A stretch of DNA of 17,305 bases from NCBI GenBank assembly GCA_030524065.1, contig JAUNHF010000012.1, forward strand, positions 1 to 17,305. The letters are read 5' to 3'. The notes below the pieces were generated by a model. It was not told the origin of the DNA and searched no databases. It saw only the letters and a program-made list of their open reading frames with translations. This document shows, piece after piece, positions 1-7,935 of this stretch. Made by a program: the position numbers and the translations under genes. The DNA comes from Deinococcus sp. (GTDB lineage Bacteria > Deinococcota > Deinococci > Deinococcales > Deinococcaceae). How positions within the stretch are numbered: the first letter of the stretch is position 1; each line of letters starts with the position of its first letter.

Positions 1-1
1 C

Positions 2-649
2 GAGACGCCGGCCCGCCCCCTGACCCCTGCACCTCAGCCGGACGGGGCAGAAGTGCCGGCTTTCCCAGTCACCGCGCAGGCCACAGCGGACGCCACGCCA
101 CTGGGCCATGAGCCGCAAGCAGACCGGGGAGAAGGAAGCGCGGTCCAGACCCCGGAGAGCGCCCCAGCCCCAGAGAGCACCCAGGACAGTGCCGCCAGCC
201 CGCAACCCGGGGAGCGCGGCGCGAACCGCAGCGAGCACCGCAACGATGACCGGGGCCGCCGGGATCAGCGTGGACGTCCGGGACGCGGCCGCGAGCGCGG
301 ACCGGCAGAACATGCCGCCGAACCGCTAGAGCTGGAGCCAGCCGCTGCTCTACAGCCTGATCTGCCGGTTCCAGCAGCGCAGCCCGGTAGCGGCAAGCCC
401 GACCCCACTGCCGACCTGACCGACGAGCAAAGCGCTGTGTTCGCCCGGCTGCGCGACTGGCGTAATGCCGAGGCCAGCCGCCAGGAAATCAGCCGCTTTA
501 TCGTCGCCAGCAACGCCACCCTGGCCGAGATTGCCCGCCGGGTGCCTTACACCGTCGAGGACCTACAGACCATCAAGGGCATGGGGCCTGCACGCCTGAG
601 CAAGTACGGCGAAGCCATCGTGCAGGTGGTGCGCGGCACCCGCAGCTGA
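2..649 (+). CDS. HRDC-domain protein, C-terminal part (possibly RecQ helicase)
   Basis: The frame is open to the left window edge, so this is only the 3' part of a gene; the first complete codon is at base 2. The last ~80 residues form an HRDC domain (helicase and RNase D C-terminal, a nucleic-acid-binding helical bundle). It begins near LTDEQSAVFARLRDWR and ends with the typical VPYTVEDLQTIKGMGPARLSKYG, followed by a short tail. Everything before it in view is a low-complexity Pro/Ala/Glu/Arg-rich linker with an RGRDR-like basic patch. D. radiodurans RecQ carries several C-terminal HRDC domains, so a RecQ C-terminus is plausible. RNase D-like proteins and stand-alone HRDC proteins are alternatives, and no helicase or exonuclease motif is visible to decide. 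A strong hairpin follows the stop. Confidence 0.8.
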   Translation, partial: ETPARPLTPAPQPDGAEVPAFPVTAQATADATPLGHEPQADRGEGSAVQTPESAPAPESTQDSAASPQPGERGANRSEHRNDDRGRRDQRGRPGRGRERGPAEHAAEPLELEPAAALQPDLPVPAAQPGSGKPDPTADLTDEQSAVFARLRDWRNAEASRQEISRFIVASNATLAEIARRVPYTVEDLQTIKGMGPARLSKYGEAIVQVVRGTRS

Positions 650-674
650 GCGGGCAGCGCACCACACCCAGCTG

Positions 675-721
675 AAATGGAATGACACGGAAGAACGTTG
701 CCCCGTGTCATTCCATTTTCC
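675..721. terminator. Bidirectional terminator hairpin between convergent genes
   Basis: A perfect 16-bp inverted repeat has arms at 675-690 and 703-718 with a 12-nt loop. The right arm runs directly into a TTTT stretch on the plus strand. It lies between the convergent HRDC gene (stop 649) and chrA (stop 780), so it can end both transcripts. The stem is less GC-rich than the flanking genes. Confidence 0.75.
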
Positions 722-779
722 GTTGTGTTCTCTGCTGTGCCCGGGTAAGGCACGCCCAAAGACACACAGCCCGCCCAGT

Positions 780-1970
780 TCAAAACAGCAGCCACCCTGC
801 CCCCGCACAGGCCAGCACCACAGCCCAGGCGGGGGCTTTCCAGGGGCCCAGCGCCCCGTAGGCCAGCAGGGCCAGGGCGAGGTGCAGCGGGCCAGGCACG
901 CCCGCTGTGAACACCGGGTCGTACAGGGCCGCCAGCAGCAGGCCCACCACGCCGGCATTCAGCCCCAGCAGGGCCCGGCGCGCCCAGGCCTGCGCCGCCA
1001 GCCGGCTCCAAAAGGACAGCGCCCCCAGCATCAGCAGGGTGCCCGGCAGGAAAATGCCCACGGTGGCGACCAGCACGCCGGTCAGCGGGGGCAACCGGTC
1101 CTGCACGGCTCCCAGGTAACTGGCAAAGGTAAACAGCGGCCCCGGCACCGCGTTGGCAGCCCCATAGCCGGCCACAAAGCGCTCATGGTCTACCCAGCCC
1201 GGCACCAGGCCGCCTTCCAGCAGCGGCAACACCACATGCCCGCCGCCGAACACCAGCGCCCCGGCGCGGTAGGTCTGGTCCAGCAGCTCCCAGGCTGGCC
1301 CCAGCGGGCGCAGCAGCGGCAAAGTCAGCAACAACCCCGCCGCCAGCAACAGCAGCGCCGCTCCGGCCCTGCGCCCTGGCCCCAGCGTCAGCGGCTGCGC
1401 CGGCACCCCCGGAGCAGGCAGCGCGGCCCAGCCCACGGCGGCGCACAGCAGCAGCGCCAGCACCTGCACCCCAGCACCCCAGCCAGTGGCCCCCCCACCC
1501 CCTGGGCCGCCGAACCATGCCGGCCAGACCAGCAGCAGCGCGGCCGTGCCCAGCGCCAGGGCGGCCTGCACTGGCCCGCCCACCAGGCTGCGCCACATCC
1601 CCGCCACCGCGTGGGCCACCACGGCGACTGCCGCCACCTTCAAACCGGTCAGCCAGCCGGCATTCAGATCAGTTTCTCCGCCCATCCAGGCAGCAAAAGC
1701 GACCAGCGCCAGCACGCTGGGCAGCGTGAACCCCGCCCAGGCCAGCAGGGCGCCCAGCGGCCCACCGCGCAGGTACCCGATGCTGAGGTTGACCTGCGAG
1801 CTGGACGGCCCCGGCAAAAACTGCGCCAGCGCGACCAAGTCGGCAAACTGCGCCGCACTCAGCCAGCGGCGGCGCTCCACGAATTCGGCCTGGAAGTACC
1901 CCAGGTGCGCGGCCGGTCCCCCAAAACTGGTCAGGCCCAGGCGCAAAAAAACGGTCAGCAGTTCCCACAT
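780..1970 (-). CDS. chrA: ChrA-family chromate transporter
   Basis: This is a CHR-superfamily inner-membrane transporter of 396 residues, the usual length of the long two-domain form. The family exports chromate, and many members are annotated only by homology. The first CHR half carries FGGPAAHLGYFQ (about residues 17-28) and the conserved LAQFLPGPSSSQVNLSIGY (48-66). The second half repeats the pattern as FGGGHVVLPLL (241-251) and AVPGPLFTFASYLG (274-287). Multiple hydrophobic Leu/Ala/Val segments fit about 10 membrane helices. The ATG at 1970 is preceded by GAGGGG as Shine-Dalgarno, which can pair with an upstream CCCCT. The gene is divergent from the peroxiredoxin gene and converges on the HRDC gene. 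No regulator lies next to it, so the actual substrate is inferred. Confidence 0.9.
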   Translation of the reverse strand: MWELLTVFLRLGLTSFGGPAAHLGYFQAEFVERRRWLSAAQFADLVALAQFLPGPSSSQVNLSIGYLRGGPLGALLAWAGFTLPSVLALVAFAAWMGGETDLNAGWLTGLKVAAVAVVAHAVAGMWRSLVGGPVQAALALGTAALLLVWPAWFGGPGGGGATGWGAGVQVLALLLCAAVGWAALPAPGVPAQPLTLGPGRRAGAALLLLAAGLLLTLPLLRPLGPAWELLDQTYRAGALVFGGGHVVLPLLEGGLVPGWVDHERFVAGYGAANAVPGPLFTFASYLGAVQDRLPPLTGVLVATVGIFLPGTLLMLGALSFWSRLAAQAWARRALLGLNAGVVGLLLAALYDPVFTAGVPGPLHLALALLAYGALGPWKAPAWAVVLACAGAGWLLF

Positions 1971-1973
1971 GCG

Positions 1974-1989
1974 CCCCTCAGCTTAGGGG
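1974..1989 (-). promoter_or_regulatory. Hairpin that would cover the chrA ribosome binding site
   Basis: On the minus strand CCCCT is followed 6 nt later by AGGGG (plus-strand arms 1974-1978 and 1985-1989). The second arm contains the chrA Shine-Dalgarno sequence, just before the ATG at 1970. The stem is 5 bp, all but one pair G-C. Occlusion of translation is an inference. Confidence 0.35.
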
Positions 1990-2101
1990 AAGGGAGCCAG
2001 CCGCCGGTCAGCCCAACGGACCTTCGGGCCGGCTGGCGTGGCAGCGACGCGGCTCTACCCTGCACCTGCAGCCGTGCCCCTTTTTGCGGGCAGACAGCCA
2101 C

Positions 2102-2111
2102 TGCTAACAAT
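2102..2111 (+). promoter_or_regulatory. Candidate extended -10 of the peroxiredoxin gene
   Basis: TGCTAACAAT matches an extended -10 (TGn plus a TATAAT-like hexamer). A weak -35, TTTTGC at 2082-2087, lies 17 nt upstream of TAACAA. Transcription would start near 2117, leaving a short leader before the ATG at 2132. Confidence 0.4.
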
Positions 2112-2131
2112 TGGTCGCAACCGGAGACAAA

Positions 2132-2629
2132 ATGTGCTTGCATGCGGGTATGAGTCGCCCCCAGGCCCTGCTGAACCAGCCCGCTCCCGACTTTACCCTG
2201 GACGCGGTGCAGCCGGGTGGAGCGTGGCAGCCGGTCACCCTGAGCAGTTACGCCGCCGCCGGCCGGTGGGCCGTGCTGGTGTTCTATCCGCTGGATTTCA
2301 GCCCGCTGTGCGCGGCCCAGGTGCCCGACTACAGCCGCCACGCGGCCGATTTCAGTGCGGCCGGCGCTGAAGTGCTGTGTATCAGCCGTGATTCGGTGTA
2401 CACCCACCGCGCCTGGAGCCGGGAACTGCGCTTGCAGGTGCCGCTGCTGGCCGACATGACGCTAGAGACCGCCGCCCGCTACGGCGTAGCCATGCCCGCA
2501 GAGGGCCACGCCTGCCGGGCCACGTTCGTGGTGGCCCCGGACAGCCGCGTGCGCTGGCTGCATGTGCAGGAAGACGCCACCGGCCTGACCCTCAGCGCCC
2601 GCGAAGTGCTGGCCCAGCTGCCGCGTTGA
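2132..2629 (+). CDS. Peroxiredoxin (AhpC/TSA superfamily, AhpE/BCP-like)
   Basis: This is a cytosolic thiol peroxidase that would reduce H2O2, alkyl hydroperoxides or peroxynitrite. It has 165 residues from the ATG at 2132, chosen because GGAG at 2123-2126 sits 5 nt upstream; the ATG at 2150 (MSRPQ, 159 residues) is the alternative. The thioredoxin-fold core opens with NQPAPDFTL. The peroxidatic Cys60 lies in YPLDFSPLC, a Ser-x-x-Cys version of the usual Thr-x-x-Cys. The conserved arginine of the active site is Arg129 in CRATFVVAP. Other cysteines are Cys83 and Cys128. There is no typical C-terminal resolving-Cys motif, so a 1-Cys mechanism like AhpE is likely but not proven. The gene is divergent from chrA and upstream of mrp. 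The exact subfamily is uncertain. Confidence 0.88.
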   Translation: MCLHAGMSRPQALLNQPAPDFTLDAVQPGGAWQPVTLSSYAAAGRWAVLVFYPLDFSPLCAAQVPDYSRHAADFSAAGAEVLCISRDSVYTHRAWSRELRLQVPLLADMTLETAARYGVAMPAEGHACRATFVVAPDSRVRWLHVQEDATGLTLSAREVLAQLPR

Positions 2630-2656
2630 CCACGCCCGCAGCTTGTCTCAGCGAGG

Positions 2657-2708
2657 CAGACCCACATCCGCAGGCGCTTCACTGTGAGCCTGCCCCTTGC
2701 CAGGTCTG
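2657..2708. terminator. Nested inverted repeats between prx and mrp
   Basis: CAGACC (2657-2662) pairs with GGTCTG (2703-2708). Inside it GCAGGC (2670-2675) pairs with GCCTGC (2688-2693), and TCAC (2679-2682) pairs with GTGA (2684-2687) around one T. The outer arm is followed by TTAAAA. It may end prx transcription or form a control structure for mrp. There is no true T-run, so the assignment is tentative. Confidence 0.4.
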
Positions 2709-2733
2709 TTAAAACTGCGCTAAAGAGAGCGTT

Positions 2734-3795
<1,062 letters not shown>

Positions 3796-3797
3796 CG

Positions 3798-4508
3798 TTG
3801 CCGGGTCACAGCCAGCTTCAGCGCGGCAGCCCGGACCAGCGCCGCAGTCAGGCCGAGCGCACCAGTGACCGGCTGCTGCTGCTGCTCAAGCAGCGGGGGA
3901 GCCTGTGCGCCGCTCAGCTCAGCGAAGCCCTGGGCATGACCGAGCAGGGCGTGCGCCGCCACCTGACCCGCTTGGCCGGGGCCGGACTGATCGAAGGGTA
4001 CAGCGGCAAGCCCCGGGGCCGGGGCCGGGCGCAGCAGCTGTACCGGCTGACCGAACAGGGCGAGGCGCGCTTTCCCAAGAGCTATCCCAGCCTGTGCGTG
4101 GACATCCTGCACCACCTACAGGCCGAATACGGCGCGGAAGCGGTCGGGCGGGTGATGTACTCGCGGGCGCAGGCCCTGGCCGCCGAGGTGCAGGGCGAGT
4201 GGGGGCCTGACCTGCCCCTGGAACAGCGGCTGGAGCGTCTGACCCACAAATTTCAGGAGGCCAACTACGGCTCGGTGCTGGAGCAAAGCGGTGAATTTTA
4301 TTACCTGACCCACCACAACTGTCCGCACCTGGCCGTCGCATGCGAATTTACCGAACTCTGCTTGGCCGAGCGCGGTATGCTCGCGGACCTGCTGAGCACC
4401 GAGGTCCGCTGCGAGAGCCGCGCCTCGGCCGGGGGCTGCCACTGCCGCTACCGGATCAGCCGCGCAGGCTTTCCTTCTCCCGCCGGTACAGGCGAACGGT
4501 CCACCTGA
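3798..4508 (+). CDS. SufR-like Fe-S-sensing HTH regulator
   Basis: This DNA-binding regulator resembles SufR, the [4Fe-4S] repressor of suf operons. An N-terminal winged helix (about residues 23-92) reads LCAAQLSEALGMTEQGVRRHLTRL, a DeoR/ArsR-type helix-turn-helix, and is followed by a basic wing (GKPRGRGRAQQLYRLTEQG). The C-terminal half has the SufR signature: a histidine-cysteine segment (HHNCPHLAVAC) and ligand candidates Cys175, Cys182, Cys188, Cys205, Cys214 and Cys216, ending in CHCRYRI. The start is a TTG 2 nt after the mrp stop, with GGTGA 7 nt upstream; no later ATG or GTG keeps the HTH intact. The position behind mrp, an Fe-S carrier gene, supports a role in cluster homeostasis. 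Its targets are unknown; no suf genes lie in the window. Confidence 0.85.
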   Translation: MPGHSQLQRGSPDQRRSQAERTSDRLLLLLKQRGSLCAAQLSEALGMTEQGVRRHLTRLAGAGLIEGYSGKPRGRGRAQQLYRLTEQGEARFPKSYPSLCVDILHHLQAEYGAEAVGRVMYSRAQALAAEVQGEWGPDLPLEQRLERLTHKFQEANYGSVLEQSGEFYYLTHHNCPHLAVACEFTELCLAERGMLADLLSTEVRCESRASAGGCHCRYRISRAGFPSPAGTGERST

Positions 4509-4518
4509 GGTCCTGGTC

Positions 4519-5253
4519 ATGCTTCCCGATTCCGAATCTGCTTTTTGCTGCCCGCCCGCCGGCACCACCCGGCGCAGCGAAGCCCCCACCTATGGGGGTG
4601 GGGACACTCCTTCTCCTGAGACTGGGGGGACCGCCGAAACAAGCCAGGCGGTCCCGAGCCGAGTGGTCCCAGCGGGCTCGGGCGTGGTGGACGGCGCCTA
4701 CAGCCTGGTGGCCTGGCCGCCGCCCAAGCTGGACGGCTGGCTGCGCCGCGTGCAGGAGCAGCTGGGGGTCAGCGGATTCGGCGTGCCGCACCTCAACCTG
4801 CGGGCGCCGTTTCAGACCGAGCTGAGCCGCCCCGAGCTGATCGAACGGTTCCGCGACGTTCTGGACGGGGCCAGCTCATTTGAGGTGACCATTAAGGGCT
4901 TCAAGCGTTACAAGAGCGTCATTTTTCTGGAGTGCGAAACCAGCGCCCGGATGCTGTACCTGCACCTGATGGCGCTGAGCGTTGGCCCCTCGACCCGCAG
5001 TCCTTACGACGGTGAATCCTACGCCCCGCACTTGACGCTGGCGCTGGGGCTGCTGCCCTGGGCCGAGGACGACCTGTGGGAGCAGGTAGCGGCGATGGAC
5101 TTGCCCCTGACCCGCTTCCAGGTATCGGCCCTGAGCCTCACCATCGAGGAAAAGGGAGAGTTCCTGGAACTGCACACCTTCCCGCTGACCGACCCGGAAG
5201 GGCCTGCGCCCGAGCCGGGCACGGCCAGTTCACCGGCCCAGCCGGCAGGCTGA
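4519..5253 (+). CDS. 2H phosphoesterase / 2'-5' RNA ligase family protein (YjcG-like)
   Basis: This 2H-superfamily protein has two catalytic histidine motifs, PHLNLRAPF (His91) and PHLTLALG (His171). The family acts on cyclic or 2'-5' phosphodiester bonds; the substrate here is unknown. The first motif is His-x-Asn rather than His-x-Thr/Ser. The ATG at 4519 is supported by GAGG at 4507-4510, 8 nt upstream and overlapping the stop of the SufR-like gene, so translation may be coupled. However, residues 1-55 are low-complexity, lie before any recognisable fold, and are encoded by a run of inverted repeats. A GTG at 4684 or 4687 (about 189 residues, close to normal family length) is a real alternative start. 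It is the last gene of the mrp-sufR run and converges on the DAHP synthase gene. Confidence 0.82.
   Translation: MLPDSESAFCCPPAGTTRRSEAPTYGGGDTPSPETGGTAETSQAVPSRVVPAGSGVVDGAYSLVAWPPPKLDGWLRRVQEQLGVSGFGVPHLNLRAPFQTELSRPELIERFRDVLDGASSFEVTIKGFKRYKSVIFLECETSARMLYLHLMALSVGPSTRSPYDGESYAPHLTLALGLLPWAEDDLWEQVAAMDLPLTRFQVSALSLTIEEKGEFLELHTFPLTDPEGPAPEPGTASSPAQPAG
4583..4682. repeat. Three consecutive inverted repeats
   Basis: There are three perfect hairpins in 100 bp. CCCCCA (4583-4588) pairs with TGGGGG (4593-4598) over a 4-nt loop. GGGACCGCC (4627-4635) pairs with GGCGGTCCC (4647-4655). CCCGAGCC (4653-4660) pairs with GGCTCGGG (4675-4682). The last two share CCC at 4653-4655, so they are mutually exclusive at their edge. 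The run stops 1-2 nt before the alternative GTG start codons at 4684 and 4687. Confidence 0.7.
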
Positions 5254-5284
5254 GCAGCGCTCGCTGGCCGCTCCCGGCCCATCA

Positions 5285-5335
5285 ACGTTTCAGGCCGCTC
5301 AACTCTTCAGGCCTGTCAGATCTTCAGGCCGGCCA
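5285..5335. repeat. 17-bp tandem repeat, 3 units, at the 3' end of the DAHP synthase gene
   Basis: There are three head-to-tail 17-bp units: ACGTTTCAGGCCGCTCA (5285-5301), ACTCTTCAGGCCTGTCA (5302-5318) and GATCTTCAGGCCGGCCA (5319-5335). The third unit encodes the protein's last residues. On the minus strand a TGA occurs at 5318, 5301 and 5284, i.e. every 17 bp, which puts one stop in each reading frame. GGCCTG (5310-5315) and CAGGCC (5325-5330) also form a hairpin over the real stop codon. Confidence 0.8.
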
Positions 5336-6461
5336 CAAACTGCCGGAACTCGTCAAAGTCCAGCTGCTGTTCGTTGTCGCTCATGGCGGTGGCGGGCTGG
5401 GGGTGCACTTCCACGTGGATGCCGTCAGCGCCCACGGCCAGCGCAGCCTTGGCGAGCGGCAGCAGCAGGTCCCGGCGGCCCGCCGCGTGGGTCACATCCA
5501 CCACCACCGGCAGGTGACTTTCCTGCTTAACCAGGGCCACGGCGCTCAGGTCCAGGGTGTTGCGGGTCCACTTTTCAAAGGTGCGGATGCCGCGCTCGCA
5601 CATGATCACGTCTTCGTTGCCGCCCGAGAGAATGTACTCGGCGGCGTAGAGCCACTCTTCCATGGTGGCGCTCAGGCCCCGCTTGAGAAGAGCCGGCTTG
5701 CGGACCGCGCCCACTTCACGCAGCAGGCTGAAATTGTGCATGTTGCGCGCCCCAATTTGCAGGATGTCGGCGTATTCGCTGACCACTTCCACGTCGCGGG
5801 TGTCCATCACCTCGGTCATGAACTGTAGGCCGTAGCGGTCGGCCACCTGCCGGCCCAGCTTCAGGCCGTCTACGCCCATCCCCTGAAAGCCGTAGGGGCT
5901 GGTGCGGGGCTTGTAAGCGCCGCCGCGCAAAACCTTGCCGCCCAGTTCGGCCACCAGCTGCGCCGCGCTGTCCATCTGCTTTTCGGATTCGATGGCGCAG
6001 GGCCCGGCGATCAGCACGGGCGGCTCCTGCCCACCGATGCTCACCCCGCCGATGGTCAGCACCGTATCTTCGGGGTGCTTTTTGCGGCTGACCAGCAGTT
6101 TGCGCTGCTCACGGGTTTCTTCCAGGTCCAGACTGGCCTTGAAAATCTCCTTAAAGATGGCGCCTATCGCCGCGTCGGTAAAGGGGCCACGGTTGGCCTG
6201 ACGCACCAGCCGCAGCTGGTCTTCCTCGCGCTTGGGGTCGTAGAACTTGGTGCCACCCTCGCTGGATTTGAGGCGCCCGATCTGCGCGACCACCTCGCCT
6301 CGCCGCGAAAGCAGTTCCACCAGCTGGCTGTTCAGCTGATCCACCTGCTCGCGCAGCTCTTCGAGGGTGTCTTGTTCTCCCAGAGTGCCCGGCTGCTCGG
6401 GGATGCCGGGCGTACCCGTGGGCTGCGAAGTACCGTTGGCCTTACTGTCGCTGTCTGTCAT
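5316..6461 (-). CDS. Bifunctional chorismate mutase / DAHP synthase
   Basis: A fused enzyme for the first step of the shikimate pathway (phosphoenolpyruvate + erythrose 4-phosphate to DAHP), with an AroQ-type chorismate mutase domain that often acts as the feedback-sensing part. It has 381 residues from the ATG at 6461. A 30-residue Gly/Pro/Thr-rich start is followed by the mutase helices (about 31-120: LEELREQVDQLNSQLVELLSRR, with KFYDPKREEDQL). The DAHP synthase (KDO8P-synthase-like, type I-beta) barrel follows: GPCAIES (153-159), KPRTSPYGFQG (184-194), IGARNMHNF, LLKRG, DVTHAAGRRD and HVEVHPQPATAMSD. An upstream in-frame ATG at 6533 would translate through a tandem repeat and is rejected. 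moeA lies upstream on the same strand, 164 bp away. Names vary (aroF/aroG/aroA), so no symbol is given. Confidence 0.93.
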   Translation of the reverse strand: MTDSDSKANGTSQPTGTPGIPEQPGTLGEQDTLEELREQVDQLNSQLVELLSRRGEVVAQIGRLKSSEGGTKFYDPKREEDQLRLVRQANRGPFTDAAIGAIFKEIFKASLDLEETREQRKLLVSRKKHPEDTVLTIGGVSIGGQEPPVLIAGPCAIESEKQMDSAAQLVAELGGKVLRGGAYKPRTSPYGFQGMGVDGLKLGRQVADRYGLQFMTEVMDTRDVEVVSEYADILQIGARNMHNFSLLREVGAVRKPALLKRGLSATMEEWLYAAEYILSGGNEDVIMCERGIRTFEKWTRNTLDLSAVALVKQESHLPVVVDVTHAAGRRDLLLPLAKAALAVGADGIHVEVHPQPATAMSDNEQQLDFDEFRQFVAGLKI

Positions 6462-6490
6462 GCCGCAGGCTAGCGGAGCCGCTAGGCCCT

Positions 6491-6592
6491 GTAAACCACC
6501 GGGCTCTGTAAACCACCAGGCCCTACAAATCACTGGGCACGGTCAATCACTGGGCGCGGTCAACCACCAGGCCCGGCCAGTTCCAGCGCCCG
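6491..6592. repeat. 17-bp tandem repeat array between moeA and the DAHP synthase gene
   Basis: Five clear 17-bp units run head to tail: GTAAACCACCGGGCTCT (6491), GTAAACCACCAGGCCCT (6508), ACAAATCACTGGGCACG (6525), GTCAATCACTGGGCGCG (6542) and GTCAACCACCAGGCCCG (6559-6575). A degenerate sixth follows at 6576-6592, and possibly another at 6474-6490. The period is exact although the sequence has diverged. It is non-coding, in the leader or promoter region of the DAHP synthase gene. Confidence 0.85.
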
Positions 6593-6625
6593 GTCAGGCC
6601 CGGGGTGCGGGGCTGAAGCCCATCC

Positions 6626-7828
6626 TCAGTCCAGCCACAGCACCTCCACCTCATCGCCCGCCGCCACCGCCTGGCCGGGGCCGACGCGCACCAGCACCCG
6701 CGCGTCACTCAGCGAGCGCAGCACCCCGCTGCTCTGCTTGGGGTAGGGCACCACCTCGCCGCCGCGCAGCTCGCCGCGCCAGAAGGCCACCTTCTGACCT
6801 GCGTGCCCAAACGGGGCACCAGCCCGCAGCCGCACGGTCCGTAGGCCCTGTCCGGTCAGCGCCGGGCGCACCAGCAGCTCAAACACCACCAGGCTGCTGA
6901 CCGGATTGCCCGGCAGGCCCAGCACGCTCAGGCCGTTCCAGCGCCCCAGCAGCGTCGGCCCCCCGGGACGCAGCCGAATCTTCCAGAAAGTGACTTCGCC
7001 GCGCTCCAGCAGCAGGTCGCGCATAAAGTCGTAGCGGCCCATGCTGACGCCGCCGCTGGTCAGCAGCAGGTCGGCGCCGCCCACCGCGTCCAGCCGGGCG
7101 GCCAGCTCGCCCACGTCGTCTGGGGCGTGGCCCAGGTCCAACACCTCGGCGCCGCAGTCTTGCAGCAAGCCGCGCAGGCCGTAGCGGTTGGAATCGTACA
7201 CCTCGCCGGCGGCCAGCGGCGTGCCGGGGGCCTTCACCTCATCTCCAGTGCTCAGCAGGGCCACCCGCCAGCGCCGCAGCACCGGCAAGCGGGCGTGCCC
7301 ACCGGCCACCGCCAGCGCCACCCGCGCCGGGGTCAGGCAGGCGCCGGCGGCCAGCAGCTCGTCGCCGGGGGCAAAATCGTCGCCCAGGTGGCGTACGTCC
7401 CCGGTCCGGGCAGGAGACAGCAGCCGCACTGCCGCTCCACTGGGCGCAAATTCCAGCTGCTCGACCGGGCAAATGGCGTCGGCGCCGGGCGGCAGCGGCG
7501 CTCCGGTATAGATGCGTACGCATTCACCGGCTTTCACCTCCCCCCCAAACGGCTGACCGGCGCGGCTTTCGCCTACCACCCGCAGCGTGACCGGGGCCTG
7601 TACGCTGGCAGCCAGGGCGTCGGCGGCGCGGGCGGCAATGCCGTCCAGGGCACTTTCGGTGGCGCTGGGATGGGCCACCTCGGCGTGCAGCGGGCCAGCC
7701 AGCCGGCGGCCAAACGCTTCTTCCGGGGCCACCCACTCGGTGCCGGGCTGCCGCAAAGCAGCGCGGACGGCGGCCTGCGCCTCTTCAAGCGTGACGAACT
7801 GGGCAAACTGGGCAGGAGAAGGGGTCAT
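6626..7828 (-). CDS. moeA: Molybdopterin molybdotransferase MoeA
   Basis: MoeA inserts molybdate into adenylylated molybdopterin in the last step of molybdenum cofactor synthesis (cytosol). It has 400 residues from the ATG at 7828, the usual length. Motifs in order: ESALDGIAAR (58-67, in place of the common SAMDGYA), VRIYTGAPLPPGAD (104-117), RHLGDDF (146-152), LLSTGDEV (191-198), YDSN (211-214), LLTSGGVSMGRYDF (255-268), RPGGP (287-291) and LGLPGNPVSS (303-312). A TTG directly before the ATG is possible as start, since GGAGGG lies 11 nt upstream of it; the ATG is 14 nt from that sequence. An 11-bp palindrome, GTTAGGCTAAC, sits just upstream. The gene is divergent from the FKBP gene, and no other moa/mob genes are in view. 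Confidence 0.94.
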   Translation of the reverse strand: MTPSPAQFAQFVTLEEAQAAVRAALRQPGTEWVAPEEAFGRRLAGPLHAEVAHPSATESALDGIAARAADALAASVQAPVTLRVVGESRAGQPFGGEVKAGECVRIYTGAPLPPGADAICPVEQLEFAPSGAAVRLLSPARTGDVRHLGDDFAPGDELLAAGACLTPARVALAVAGGHARLPVLRRWRVALLSTGDEVKAPGTPLAAGEVYDSNRYGLRGLLQDCGAEVLDLGHAPDDVGELAARLDAVGGADLLLTSGGVSMGRYDFMRDLLLERGEVTFWKIRLRPGGPTLLGRWNGLSVLGLPGNPVSSLVVFELLVRPALTGQGLRTVRLRAGAPFGHAGQKVAFWRGELRGGEVVPYPKQSSGVLRSLSDARVLVRVGPGQAVAAGDEVEVLWLD

Positions 7829-7832
7829 CAAT

Positions 7833-7843
7833 GTTAGGCTAAC
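7833..7843. promoter_or_regulatory. 11-bp palindrome next to the moeA start
   Basis: GTTAG-G-CTAAC is a perfect odd palindrome 5 nt upstream of the moeA ATG. On the minus strand it overlaps TAGCCT, which ends 7 nt before the ATG and could be a leaderless -10. It could therefore be an operator, but no factor can be named. Confidence 0.35.
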
Positions 7844-7935
7844 CCTCCGCGTTGCCCTGGCGGGCAGGCCGCCCGCTAGACTGGGGCAGCTGCCTGTGCG
7901 CAGCACACCGCAAGCAACGCAACCGCAATCAGGAT

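Noticed and set aside
705..2153. A long plus-strand open frame (about 480 codons, Gln/Arg/Pro-rich) opposite chrA.
   Set aside because: It is the antisense shadow of a well-supported transporter gene in GC-rich DNA; composition is unnatural and no domain is recognisable.
4560..4683. TPP riboswitch or T-box (CTGAGA near 4616 and a TGGTCCC-type segment near 4664).
   Set aside because: The remaining conserved elements of either class (GAACCTGA-type core, the T-box bulge sequence, specifier loop) are absent.
6462..6533. Extended DAHP synthase start at an in-frame ATG at 6533.
   Set aside because: It would translate through the 17-bp tandem array, whose period is not a multiple of 3; the ATG at 6461 gives a sensible protein.
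6491..6592. CRISPR array.
   Set aside because: The 17-bp units are directly adjacent with no spacers, the sequence is diverged, and there are no cas genes.
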